64,000 nt of DNA, taken from the NCBI RefSeq assembly GCF_014283215.1, contig NZ_JACOMF010000013.1:59634-123633 (forward strand), in the 5' to 3' direction. This DNA is from Siccirubricoccus deserti. Lineage in GTDB: Bacteria > Pseudomonadota > Alphaproteobacteria > Acetobacterales > Acetobacteraceae. Of this stretch, positions 10,461 to 18,334 are shown piece after piece; the stretch's first letter is position 1; every line of letters starts with the position of its first letter. Below the pieces are notes generated by a model. It was not told the origin of the DNA. It saw only the letters and a program-made list of their open reading frames with translations, and did no database searches. A program made the translations under genes and the position numbers.

Positions 10461-11217
10461 GGTGGAGGCGCTGGAGAAGCGGTTCGGCGGAGTGCAGGCG
10501 GTGCGCGGCGTCTCCTTCGCCATCCGGCCCGGCGAGATGCTGGCGTTGATCGGTCCGAACGGCGCCGGCAAATCCACCTGCTTCAACATGCTGAACGGCC
10601 AGCTCCGCCCGGATGCCGGGCGGGTGCGGCTGAAGGGCCGCGACATCACCGGCATGGCGCCGCGCCGGGTCTGGCGGCTCGGCGTCGGCCGCACCTTCCA
10701 GATCACCGCCACCTTCGGCTCCATGACCGTGCGGGAGAATGTGCAGATGGCACTGCTCTCCCACCACCGGCGGCTGATGCGGCTCTGGCGGCCGGTGGCG
10801 CGGATGGATGCGAGCGCGGCCGATGCGCTGCTGGCCCGGCTCGGCATGGCGGAGCAGGCCGGGCGGCCCTGCGGCATCCTCGCCTATGGCGACCTCAAGC
10901 GGGTGGAACTGGCGATCGCTCTGGCCAATGATCCGGCGCTGCTGCTGATGGACGAGCCCACCGCCGGCATGGCGCCGCAGGAACGCGTCGGGCTGATGGC
11001 ACTGACCGCCGATATCGCCCGCGAGCGCGGCATCGCCGTGCTCTTCACCGAGCACGACATGGACGTCGTCTTCAGCCATGCCGACCGCATCCTGGTGCTC
11101 GACCGCGGCACGCTGATCGCCGAGGGCGCGCCAGCCGCGGTGCGGGCCGACCCCAGGGTGCGGGAGGTCTACCTCGGCAGCGGCAACATGATGTCCCCTG
11201 GGCAGGGCGGGCATTGA
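10447..11217 (+). CDS. livG: Liv-type ABC transporter ATP-binding protein (LivG)
   Basis: This cytoplasmic ATPase subunit has 256 residues. It shows Walker A GPNGAGKST near residue 38, Walker B LLLMDEPTAGM near 170, and the H-loop TEHDMDVVFSHADRI. The ABC signature is the LivG-type degenerate form ILAYGDLKRVELAIAL, as usual in this family. The ATG lies inside the end of the permease gene, and the stop shares one base with the start of the next ATPase. It should couple ATP hydrolysis to the fused LivHM permease. Confidence 0.93.
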   Translation: MATLEVEALEKRFGGVQAVRGVSFAIRPGEMLALIGPNGAGKSTCFNMLNGQLRPDAGRVRLKGRDITGMAPRRVWRLGVGRTFQITATFGSMTVRENVQMALLSHHRRLMRLWRPVARMDASAADALLARLGMAEQAGRPCGILAYGDLKRVELAIALANDPALLLMDEPTAGMAPQERVGLMALTADIARERGIAVLFTEHDMDVVFSHADRILVLDRGTLIAEGAPAAVRADPRVREVYLGSGNMMSPGQGGH

Positions 11218-11918
11218 TGCTGCGGGTCACCGGCCTTTCGGCGCACTACGGCCGCGCGCATATCCTGGACGAGGTGGCGCTGGAGGTGGCGGCGGGCGAG
11301 GTGGTCGTGCTGCTCGGCCGCAATGGCGCCGGCAAGAGCACCACCATGAAGGCGATCATGGGGCTGGTGCCACCGAGCGCCGGCCAGGTGGTCTTCGACG
11401 GCATCCCCATCACCGGCCGCGCGCCCTTCGAGATTGCCCGGCTCGGTCTCGGCTACGTGCCGGAGGAGCGGCGGATCTTCACCGAGCTGACGGTGCTGGA
11501 GAATCTTGAGGTCGGCCGCCGCCCGGCGCCGCCCGGCATGCCGCCCTGGACCCCGGCACGGCTCTTCGCGCTCTTCCCGAGCCTCGGCGCCATGCAGGAC
11601 CGGCCGGGCGGGCGGATGAGCGGCGGCGAGCAGCAGATGCTGACCATCGCCCGCACCCTCATGGGCAATCCTCGGCTGATCCTGCTGGATGAGCCGAGCG
11701 AGGGGCTGGCCCCGGTGGTGGTGGAGCGCATGGCGGAGGCGATCGGCGCGTTGAAGGCCAGCGGCCTCGGCATCCTGCTGTCGGAGCAGAACCTGCATTT
11801 CGCCCGCGGCGTCAGCGACCGGGCGACCATCATCGAGAAGGGCCGCATCCGCTGGAGCGGCAGCATCCCGGAGCTGCTCGCAGCCGATGCGGTCAGGGAG
11901 CAGTATCTGTCAGTCTAG
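11217..11918 (+). CDS. livF: Liv-type ABC transporter ATP-binding protein (LivF)
   Basis: This second ATPase subunit has 233 residues: Walker A GRNGAGKSTT, signature RMSGGEQQMLTIARTL, Walker B LILLDEPSEGLAPVV, and switch histidine replaced as usual in LivF (LSEQNLHFA). The start ATG overlaps the previous TGA by one base (TGATG), a translational-coupling arrangement. The 3-prime end runs into the oppositely oriented UPF0280 gene; the two coding regions overlap tail to tail by 26 nt, leaving no room for a separate terminator between the convergent operons. Confidence 0.93.
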   Translation: MLRVTGLSAHYGRAHILDEVALEVAAGEVVVLLGRNGAGKSTTMKAIMGLVPPSAGQVVFDGIPITGRAPFEIARLGLGYVPEERRIFTELTVLENLEVGRRPAPPGMPPWTPARLFALFPSLGAMQDRPGGRMSGGEQQMLTIARTLMGNPRLILLDEPSEGLAPVVVERMAEAIGALKASGLGILLSEQNLHFARGVSDRATIIEKGRIRWSGSIPELLAADAVREQYLSV

Positions 11919-12747
11919 GCGGACCGACGGCGCGCGTCGCATCCCCCACGGCCAGCAGCGCCGCCACCACCAGCCCCCGTTGCACCAGCCGCTCCGCCAC
12001 CGCCTCCCCGGCATCGAGCGCATCCTCGACCACCGCCGCCGGCAAGGGGCCGACGCCGATGGTCACCGGCAACTCGCCCAGGTCGCTGTCGGGATCGAGG
12101 CTGCTGGCTGGCACCCGCCGTACCGCCGGATGCACCGCATCCACCGCATTGGCGATGACCGTTGCCGCCGCATCCGCCTCGGCCGCCGTTGCCGCCAGCA
12201 CCGTCACCGCATCGGCGATGCCGCGGGAGAAGCTGCGGCCCTGCCAGCCGCTGGTGGCGATGCCGCGCACCGGGTCGGCGGCGGCGATGCGCACCAGCCC
12301 CTCCGGCACCGCGGCTTCCAGGCTGCGCACCAGACCGATGCGCAGCGCCTCGCCCGGCGCCAGATGCAGGGCGATGTCGCCGCCGTTGTTGACATGAGCG
12401 GTGCCGAGGCCGGGCACGCCGGCGATCGCCGCCAGCACCTCCTCCGCCACCGCCCCGGCGACCGCGGCCATCGGGGTGATGAAGCCGGTGCGGTAGGGCC
12501 AGACCGCCGCGACCATGCGACGCGCGACCGGCCCCCGCACCGCGGGAGGGTCGGCGCCGAGCGGGGCGCGCAGCAGTGGCAGTTCGGCCACCAGCCCGGC
12601 CAGCAACCCCTCGAAGGCAGCGGTGGCGCGAGCGCGCGCCTCGGCGACGGCGGGGCGGGTGCCCTCCAGCCCGATGACCAGGTCGATCGGGCCCTCATGC
12701 AGATGCAGCCGGCCGTCCGGCAGCAGGGCGCTTACGCTGCCGGCCAT
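11893..12747 (-). CDS. UPF0280 family protein, ApbE superfamily (possible flavin transferase)
   Basis: This protein of 284 residues belongs to the UPF0280/COG2122 group, related in fold to the FMN transferase ApbE. It retains ApbE-like blocks: HVNNGGDI at about 118-125, ATSG at about 164-167, and VTVLAATAAEADAAAT at about 181-196, the last matching the Mg-binding Asp/Thr region of ApbE. The ATG is at 12747 (MAGSVSALLPDG), overlapping the upstream reductase gene by 16 nt, so expression is coupled. Its position directly after the 6-hydroxynicotinate reductase gene suggests a maturation role, for example covalent flavin attachment to that enzyme; this is an inference. No UPF0280 biochemical function is established as far as I know. 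Confidence 0.8.
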   Translation of the reverse strand: MAGSVSALLPDGRLHLHEGPIDLVIGLEGTRPAVAEARARATAAFEGLLAGLVAELPLLRAPLGADPPAVRGPVARRMVAAVWPYRTGFITPMAAVAGAVAEEVLAAIAGVPGLGTAHVNNGGDIALHLAPGEALRIGLVRSLEAAVPEGLVRIAAADPVRGIATSGWQGRSFSRGIADAVTVLAATAAEADAAATVIANAVDAVHPAVRRVPASSLDPDSDLGELPVTIGVGPLPAAVVEDALDAGEAVAERLVQRGLVVAALLAVGDATRAVGPPRLTDTAP

Positions 12748-14210
12748 GGGTTTTCCGGCCGCCAGGGCTCCTGTCGCGCCGTCGCGCCGTATTCCGCCAG
12801 CAGCCGCTCCAGCGGCACGGCGTGGTCCACATGCCCACCCAGCCGGGCATAGAGCTCGGCGCGCAGGGTGAATTCGATGGGCGCGACCAGCGCCGGGGTC
12901 GGCACGTAGCCGAAGGCGCCCTCCGGCACCCGCAGCACATCCGCCATGATGGTGATGCCGCCACCGGGCCATAGCACGCAGGGCGCGCCGCCGATGGTGA
13001 CGCGGACCAGGGCCTTCTGCACCTCCCGCGTCAGCAGCACCGGGTTCTCGGTGACGCCGGCGCGCAGCGATCCACCGGCGCCGGCCATGAACAGGATGGA
13101 GGTCAGCGCCGGCTCGCAATTCTCGCCGATGCGCTCGACGGTCCGCAGCACCGCTTCCGGCACCGGCGCGGGCACCGGCCGCAGCATCTCATCCAGTTCG
13201 ACGTAAAGGTGGTCCTCGCCCGTGGTGCTGGTCAGCAGGAGGCGGAGGCCAGGCCAGGCCAGGTTCGGGTCGATCCGCTCGATTACCGCGAGTGGGTCGA
13301 TGATGTCGGTGCCGCCCCAGCCGGGGCCGGGCTGCGCCACCTGGAAATAGCGGCCGGGGGTGGAGCGCCGGCCGCGCACCCTTATGCCGCTCGGCCGCAT
13401 GCCGAGGCATTTGCCGGCCTGGTGTTCGGAGAGAACGCCGGTGATGTGGTCGTCGACCACGATCACCTCATCCACATGGCCATGCCATTGCTGGGCGAAG
13501 ATGCCGATGGCGGCGCTGCCGCAGCCGACCCGCATCCGCGCCTCCGCCACGCCGTTGACAATGGGCGGGGCGCCGGCCTGCAGCACGAGTTTGGCGCCGC
13601 CATCGATCGTCACCTCCACCGGCTGCTTGCCGCAGAGCGCCAGCATCGCGGCGCAGGTGACATTGCCCTCGCGCTTGCTGCCGCCGGTCAGGTGGCGCAC
13701 CCCGCCGAGGCTCAGCATCTGGCTGCCGTATTCGGCGGTGGTGACATGGCCGATCTGCTCGCCATCCACCCGCACCGCCGCTGCCTCCGGGCCGAGGTGG
13801 CGGTCAGTGTCGATCTTCACCTTCAGGCCGCAGTAGCTGAAGATGCCCTCCGTCACCACGGTGACGGTATCGACGCCTTCATGCGTCGAGGCGACGATGA
13901 AGGGCGCCGGCTTGTAGTCGGGGTAGGTGGTGCCGGCGCCGATGGCGCTGACGAAGGTCTGCGGCGCGATGGTGCCGTGCCAATCCTCGGCATTCTCCAG
14001 GAAAGGCACCGTCTCGCCGCCGGTCTCGAGGGTGCGGGTCATCAGCACCAGCGGGTCGGTGCGGATCAGCGCGCCGTCGCGGTTGGCGTAACGGCTGCAG
14101 GCCCCGGCGCGGCCGGGACGGATGCGGCAGAGCACGGGGCAGGCGTCGCAGCGGACGATGCCTTCATTGCCTTCCCGGGCGCCGAAGACGGCAGTTCTAT
14201 CGGTGCTCAT
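12732..14210 (-). CDS. hnr: 6-hydroxynicotinate reductase homologue
   Basis: This enzyme of 492 residues is predicted to reduce 6-hydroxynicotinate to 1,4,5,6-tetrahydro-6-oxonicotinate, probably with reduced ferredoxin, in the cytoplasm. A cysteine cluster C21-x2-C24-x3-C28-x9-C38 (IVRCDACPVLCRIRPGRAG) looks like an FeS site. Downstream blocks include THEGVDTVTVVTEGIFSYCG and GSKREGNVTCAAMLALCG with further cysteines. The ATG at 14210 overlaps the stop of the dehydrogenase gene (ATGA). The identification rests on resemblance to Eubacterium barkeri Hnr plus the company of dehydrogenase and enamidase genes. A related heterocycle rather than nicotinate itself remains possible. Confidence 0.75.
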   Translation of the reverse strand: MSTDRTAVFGAREGNEGIVRCDACPVLCRIRPGRAGACSRYANRDGALIRTDPLVLMTRTLETGGETVPFLENAEDWHGTIAPQTFVSAIGAGTTYPDYKPAPFIVASTHEGVDTVTVVTEGIFSYCGLKVKIDTDRHLGPEAAAVRVDGEQIGHVTTAEYGSQMLSLGGVRHLTGGSKREGNVTCAAMLALCGKQPVEVTIDGGAKLVLQAGAPPIVNGVAEARMRVGCGSAAIGIFAQQWHGHVDEVIVVDDHITGVLSEHQAGKCLGMRPSGIRVRGRRSTPGRYFQVAQPGPGWGGTDIIDPLAVIERIDPNLAWPGLRLLLTSTTGEDHLYVELDEMLRPVPAPVPEAVLRTVERIGENCEPALTSILFMAGAGGSLRAGVTENPVLLTREVQKALVRVTIGGAPCVLWPGGGITIMADVLRVPEGAFGYVPTPALVAPIEFTLRAELYARLGGHVDHAVPLERLLAEYGATARQEPWRPENPWPAA

Positions 14211-16897
14211 CGGCTTGCCTCGGCGATGGCCGCTAGCACCCGATGCGGCAGGGCAGGGGCCTGGGTGATGGTGACCCCGGTCGCGTCGCGAATGGCGGAA
14301 AAGATCGCCGGCGCAGTCGGCACCAGCGCCGGCTCGCCGATCCCCTTGGCGCCATAGGGGCCGAGCGCCTCGGGATCCTCGACCAGGATGCATTCGATCT
14401 CCGGCACGTCGCCGGTGGTCGGGATCAGGTAGTCGTGCAGGTTCTCTGTGCGGCCAGGCAGGTATTCCTCCATCAGCGCCAGGCCGATACCCTGGGCGAT
14501 GCCGCCATGGATCTGCCCCTCCACCAGCGTCGGATTGATCGCCCGGCCGACGTCATGCGCGGCGACGATCCTCTCCAGCCGCACCGTGCCGAGCTCGGTA
14601 TCGACCGAGAGCGCCGCGACCTGCGCGGCGAAGCCGTAGGTGGCATAGGGGATGCCCTGGCCATCGGCATCGAGCGGCACGGTCGGCGGGTCGAAGCGGC
14701 CGATGCCTTCCAATACGCCATCCAGCGCCAATTCGCGGCCATCGACGAAGAGCCGGCTGCCCTCCAGCCGCAGGTGTGCATCTTCGCCGGCATTGGCGCG
14801 CAGCAGGATCGCCTGCCGCAGCGCCGCTCCGGCCTCCTGCGCGGCGCGGCCACTCACGAAGGTCTGGCGACTGGCGCTGGTCTTGCCGGCATCGGCGGTC
14901 AGGTCGGTATCGCCCAGCACCAGGGTGAAATCTTCGGTCCGCAGGCCAAGCGCCTCGGCGACGATCTGCAGCAGCACGGTGGTGCTGCCCTGGCCGATGT
15001 CGACCGCGCCGTTGTGGAACACCAGCCCTTCCGGCCCCAGCGTCACCCGCATGGTGGAGGGATTGGACATGCCGGTATTACCGATGCCGTACCACATGCA
15101 GGCGATGCCGACGCCATGGCGCCGCGGCCCGCCCCTGGTGTTCCGCGCCGCCGCCTCCGCCCGCAGCGCCTGCCAGCGCGGCCGCAGCGCATCCAGGCAG
15201 GCGACCAGCCCGACCGATTGGGTCAGCACCTGCCCGGTCGCGGTGGTGTCACCGGCGCGCAACGCGTTCAGCGCGCGGAACTCCAGCCGGTCGAGGCCCA
15301 CGGCATCGGCCAGCTGATCCCACAGCGCCTCCTGCGCGATTGCCGCCTGCGGCACGCCGAAGCCGCGGAAGGCGCCGGAGGGCGGCTGATGGGTGAAGAC
15401 GGCGCGGGCGCGGGTGGCGACCGAAGGCACGCGGTAGGGACCCATCGCATGCACCGGCACGCGCCCGGCGACGGTTGGGCCCCAGCTGGCATAGGCGCCG
15501 GTGTCGAAGATGCCCTCGAAGGCGAAGCCGGTCAGTCGCCCCGCGGCATCGCAGCCGGCGCGCGCGGTGATGCGGGAGGGATGGCGCTTGGTGCTGCTCG
15601 CCATGCTCTCGGCGCGCGACCATGCCGCCCGCACCGGCCGCCGCAGCAGCCAGGCGGCGATGGCCAGCATCGGCTGCACCGAGACATCCAGCTTGCCGCC
15701 GAAGCCGCCGCCGCAGGCCGAGGGGATGATCCGCACCGCGTCATGCGGAATGCCCAGCACGCCGGCGACTTCCTCAAGGTCCATGTAGGGCGCCTGGGTG
15801 GTGGCGAAGACCTCGATCCGCGTCCCCACTCGCTGCGCCCAGCCGGCCTCAGGCTCGATATAGGCGTGCTCGACGAAGCCGGTTTGCCATGCACCCTCGG
15901 CGAGATGCGCGCTGCCGGCCAGCGCCGCCGTGGCATCGCCCGAGACGACGCGGCCGGTGGTCAGCACGTTATCCGGCCAGCGCGGGTGCAGCGGCGCCGC
16001 GGCCAGCGCCGCCTCCGGATCACTGAGCGGCGGCAGCACCTCCCATTCCAGCGGCAGCTCCTCGGCGCGCACCGCCTCCACCGCGGCGCGCTCGCCGACC
16101 AGGGCGGCGACGCAATCGCCGCGATAGCGGACCACCCCATCGCAGAACACCGGCTGGTCCTTGATGTCGGGATAGATGCCGAAGCCGTTGCGACCGGGGA
16201 CATCGGCGGCGGTCAGCACGCGGTGCAGCCCGGGGTGGCGGGCCAGCAGCGGCGCGCAATCGCCGAGGCGGAAGCGGGCATGCGCATGCGGGCTGCGGAT
16301 CGGCCGCAGCCAGAGCGCATCGGCGGGCGCCGCATCGGCGCCGTAGAGCGCGGCGCCGGTCAGCTTCGCCGGGCCGTCGATGCGCGGCAGCCGCGCCCCC
16401 ACCGCGCCTGACGCCGGCACCGGCGGGGTGCCGAGGAAGCGATGGGCATCGCACACCGCCTCCAGGATCTTGCGATAGCCGGTGCAGCGGCAGAGCACGC
16501 CGCCGAGCGCCTCCATCGCCGCCGCCTCGTCCGGGCGCGGCGTGGCCTCGAGCAGCGCCATGGCCGCCAGCAGCATCCCCGGCGTGCAGATGCCGCATTG
16601 CGCCGCGCCATGGTGCAGGAAGGCGGCCTGCAGCGCGGCGCCGAGCGGCATCGCCGCCAGCCCTTCCACAGTCAACACCGCGCCGCCGGCGGCCTGGGCG
16701 AGCGGTACCAGACAGGCGCAGACCGGCGCGCCCCGCAGCAGCACGGTGCAGGCGCCGCAATCCCCGGCGTCGCAGCCGGTCTTGGTGCCGGTGAGTCCGA
16801 GCCCGTCGCGCAGCACGGCGGAGAGCCGCGTCTCCGGTGGCGCCACCACCGCCCGGGGCGTGCCGTTCACCGTCAGGGTGAGGGGCGGGGCGCTCAC
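14207..16897 (-). CDS. nicotinate-dehydrogenase-like fused 2Fe-2S/molybdopterin subunit
   Basis: This 896-residue protein of the xanthine dehydrogenase family fuses two subunits usually encoded separately. Residues 1-155 carry two [2Fe-2S] sites: GCDAGDCGACTVL with a distal cysteine near 62, and QCGICTPGM with LCRCTGYRK. Residues about 170-896 are the molybdenum-cofactor domain with GGGFGGKLDV, GAFRGFGVPQ, DIGQGSTTV and the C-terminal PYGAKGIGEPALVP bearing the presumed catalytic glutamate. It should hydroxylate an aromatic N-heterocycle next to nitrogen using water. In E. barkeri nicotinate dehydrogenase the molybdopterin part is split (NdhL/NdhM); here it is joined and fused to the FeS subunit. 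4-nt overlaps link it to both neighbours. Confidence 0.85.
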   Translation of the reverse strand: MSAPPLTLTVNGTPRAVVAPPETRLSAVLRDGLGLTGTKTGCDAGDCGACTVLLRGAPVCACLVPLAQAAGGAVLTVEGLAAMPLGAALQAAFLHHGAAQCGICTPGMLLAAMALLEATPRPDEAAAMEALGGVLCRCTGYRKILEAVCDAHRFLGTPPVPASGAVGARLPRIDGPAKLTGAALYGADAAPADALWLRPIRSPHAHARFRLGDCAPLLARHPGLHRVLTAADVPGRNGFGIYPDIKDQPVFCDGVVRYRGDCVAALVGERAAVEAVRAEELPLEWEVLPPLSDPEAALAAAPLHPRWPDNVLTTGRVVSGDATAALAGSAHLAEGAWQTGFVEHAYIEPEAGWAQRVGTRIEVFATTQAPYMDLEEVAGVLGIPHDAVRIIPSACGGGFGGKLDVSVQPMLAIAAWLLRRPVRAAWSRAESMASSTKRHPSRITARAGCDAAGRLTGFAFEGIFDTGAYASWGPTVAGRVPVHAMGPYRVPSVATRARAVFTHQPPSGAFRGFGVPQAAIAQEALWDQLADAVGLDRLEFRALNALRAGDTTATGQVLTQSVGLVACLDALRPRWQALRAEAAARNTRGGPRRHGVGIACMWYGIGNTGMSNPSTMRVTLGPEGLVFHNGAVDIGQGSTTVLLQIVAEALGLRTEDFTLVLGDTDLTADAGKTSASRQTFVSGRAAQEAGAALRQAILLRANAGEDAHLRLEGSRLFVDGRELALDGVLEGIGRFDPPTVPLDADGQGIPYATYGFAAQVAALSVDTELGTVRLERIVAAHDVGRAINPTLVEGQIHGGIAQGIGLALMEEYLPGRTENLHDYLIPTTGDVPEIECILVEDPEALGPYGAKGIGEPALVPTAPAIFSAIRDATGVTITQAPALPHRVLAAIAEASR

Positions 16898-17772
16898 GCC
16901 GCCAGCGCCTCGGGCGCGGCAAGGCCGGCCAGCAGCCGGCGCAGCAGCACCAGCGTGGCGTGGCGGCGGTATTCGGCCGTCGCACGCATATCGTCGATTG
17001 GCGAAAGGGTGGCGAGATGTGCCGTCTCCACCATCGCGGCGGCGTCAGCCAGGGGCAGTCCGGCAAGCGCAGCCTCCAGCGTCGGCAGGCGCTGCGCCAC
17101 CGCTGAGCAGGCGCCGACCGCCAGCCGCGCCCGGATGATGCGCCCGGCCGCTGCCTCCACCACTCCGGCGACCATCACGATGGAGATCACCAGATAGGCG
17201 CGGGCGCCGAGCTTCAGGAAGCCGCTGCGCGCGCTGCCCTCGGGCTTCGGCACCAGCACCGCTGTCGCGATCTCATCCGGCGCCAGGGCGGTGCGCCGGT
17301 AGCCGAGCAGGAAATCCCCCAGCGGCAGCCGCCGCGTGCCGCGCAGGCTGGCCAATTCCACCTCGGCGTCCAGCGCCAGCAGCGGCGGCACGCCATCGGC
17401 GGCGGGGGAGGCGTTGCAGAGGTTGCCGAGCAGCGTCCCGCGCGCCTGCACCTGCATCCCACCGACCTGCCGCGCCGCGTCCCGCAGCGCCGTGAACCAG
17501 GGCGGCAGGGGCTGGTCGCGCAGCATCGCCCAGGTGACGCCGGCGCCGATCCGGTGATGACCGCCGGTATCCTCGATCGCACCCATGCCGGCGATGCCGG
17601 AAAGGTCCAGCACCGGTCGTGGTGCATCCCGCAGCCAAGCCGCGGCCGCAGCGCGGGCGGGGTAGATGTCGGTGCCGCCGGCCAGCAGCAGGGGCGCGCC
17701 CTGCTCGGTCGGCGCCGCAGCCAGCAGCGCCAGCGCTTCCGCCAGGGTTCCGGGTCTGCGATAGGCCGCCAT
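16894..17772 (-). CDS. FAD-binding subunit of the molybdenum hydroxylase
   Basis: This 292-residue FAD subunit (CoxM/CutM/NdhF type) passes electrons from the FeS clusters to an acceptor. LLAGGTDIYPARAAAA near residue 30 and ARGTLLGNLCNASPAADGVP near 115 are the two FAD-contacting glycine-rich loops of this family, followed by the C-terminal CO-dehydrogenase-flavoprotein domain. The gene overlaps the fused catalytic subunit by 4 nt and is the first gene of the four-gene operon. A marR-type gene lies 64 nt upstream on the same strand. Confidence 0.88.
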   Translation of the reverse strand: MAAYRRPGTLAEALALLAAAPTEQGAPLLLAGGTDIYPARAAAAAWLRDAPRPVLDLSGIAGMGAIEDTGGHHRIGAGVTWAMLRDQPLPPWFTALRDAARQVGGMQVQARGTLLGNLCNASPAADGVPPLLALDAEVELASLRGTRRLPLGDFLLGYRRTALAPDEIATAVLVPKPEGSARSGFLKLGARAYLVISIVMVAGVVEAAAGRIIRARLAVGACSAVAQRLPTLEAALAGLPLADAAAMVETAHLATLSPIDDMRATAEYRRHATLVLLRRLLAGLAAPEALAA

Positions 17773-17836
17773 CTGCCCCGCCGATTGTTTGCAGGGTAAC
17801 GAGTCTACGCAGCACCTGTTCCGCCCACAACCGGAA

Positions 17837-18267
17837 TCAACCGAGCCGCCGCAGCAGCACGGTCAGCCGGGCCGCATCCGGCGCGGAGAGCGGCGCCAGG
17901 GTCGCCGCGGTGATCGCTTGCGCCTTCTCCACCCAGCCGGGCAGCGCCGCCAGCGCCGCCGGGGTCAGCGCCACCCGCAGCAAGCGCGCGTCAGCGGCGT
18001 CCTTCTCCCGCACCACCAGCCCGCGTGCCATCAGCCGCGTCACCACGCCCTTCACCGTCGGCGGGTCCATCGCCAGCAGCCGGCCCAGCAGGTTCTGCGA
18101 CAGTGGTCCCTGCCGCCAGAGCGTCACCAGCGTGGCGAATTGCACCGAGGTCGGCCCATCCTCCCCATGATGCCCTGGAAAAGCGCCAGATGCCGCTGAT
18201 AGGCGCGGCGCAACAGATGGCCGACCTGCGCCTCCAGCACGTAATCCGTGTCATCCGCATCGCCCAT
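17837..18267 (-). pseudogene. MarR-family regulator gene interrupted by a 1-nt deletion
   Basis: Read from the ATG at 18267, the frame gives MGDADDTDYVLEAQVGHLLR and RAYQRHLALFQGIMG, then leaves the family sequence at the C4 run 18163-18166 (G4 on the coding strand). Continuing in the next frame gives DGPTSVQFATLVTLW, the winged helix DPPTVKGVVTRLMARGLV and the wing EKDAADARLLRVALT. One extra G in the run would restore a normal 143-residue MarR protein. It is either a broken gene, a sequencing error in a homopolymer, or, less likely, two separate ORFs with a GTG start at 18145. In function it would be the local aromatic-acid sensing repressor, lying between the operon and the divergent enamidase gene. 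Confidence 0.8.
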
Positions 18268-18334
18268 GTGCCATTTCTAGGCTTACGATCCCGGCTGGGC
18301 TAGGCTGGCCCGGAAGGATGGGCGGAGGGTCGCG
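18268..18334. promoter_or_regulatory. divergent marR / enamidase control region
   Basis: This 67-bp gap must hold the promoters for both directions. A direct repeat CTAGGCT occurs at 18277-18283 and 18300-18306, 23 bp apart, roughly two helical turns. GGAGGG at 18324-18329 is the ribosome site for the enamidase ATG. I see no clear -35/-10 pair; operator function of the repeats is a guess. Confidence 0.35.

Noticed and set aside
12748..13119. N-terminal extension of UPF0280 inside the hnr-like gene
   Set aside because: The family sequence begins at MAGSVSALL; the upstream part is antiphase hnr sequence.
14211..14393. N-terminal extension of the Hnr homologue into the dehydrogenase gene
   Set aside because: The added residues are Arg/Gly-rich shadow sequence; the ATGA overlap at 14207-14210 gives the natural start.
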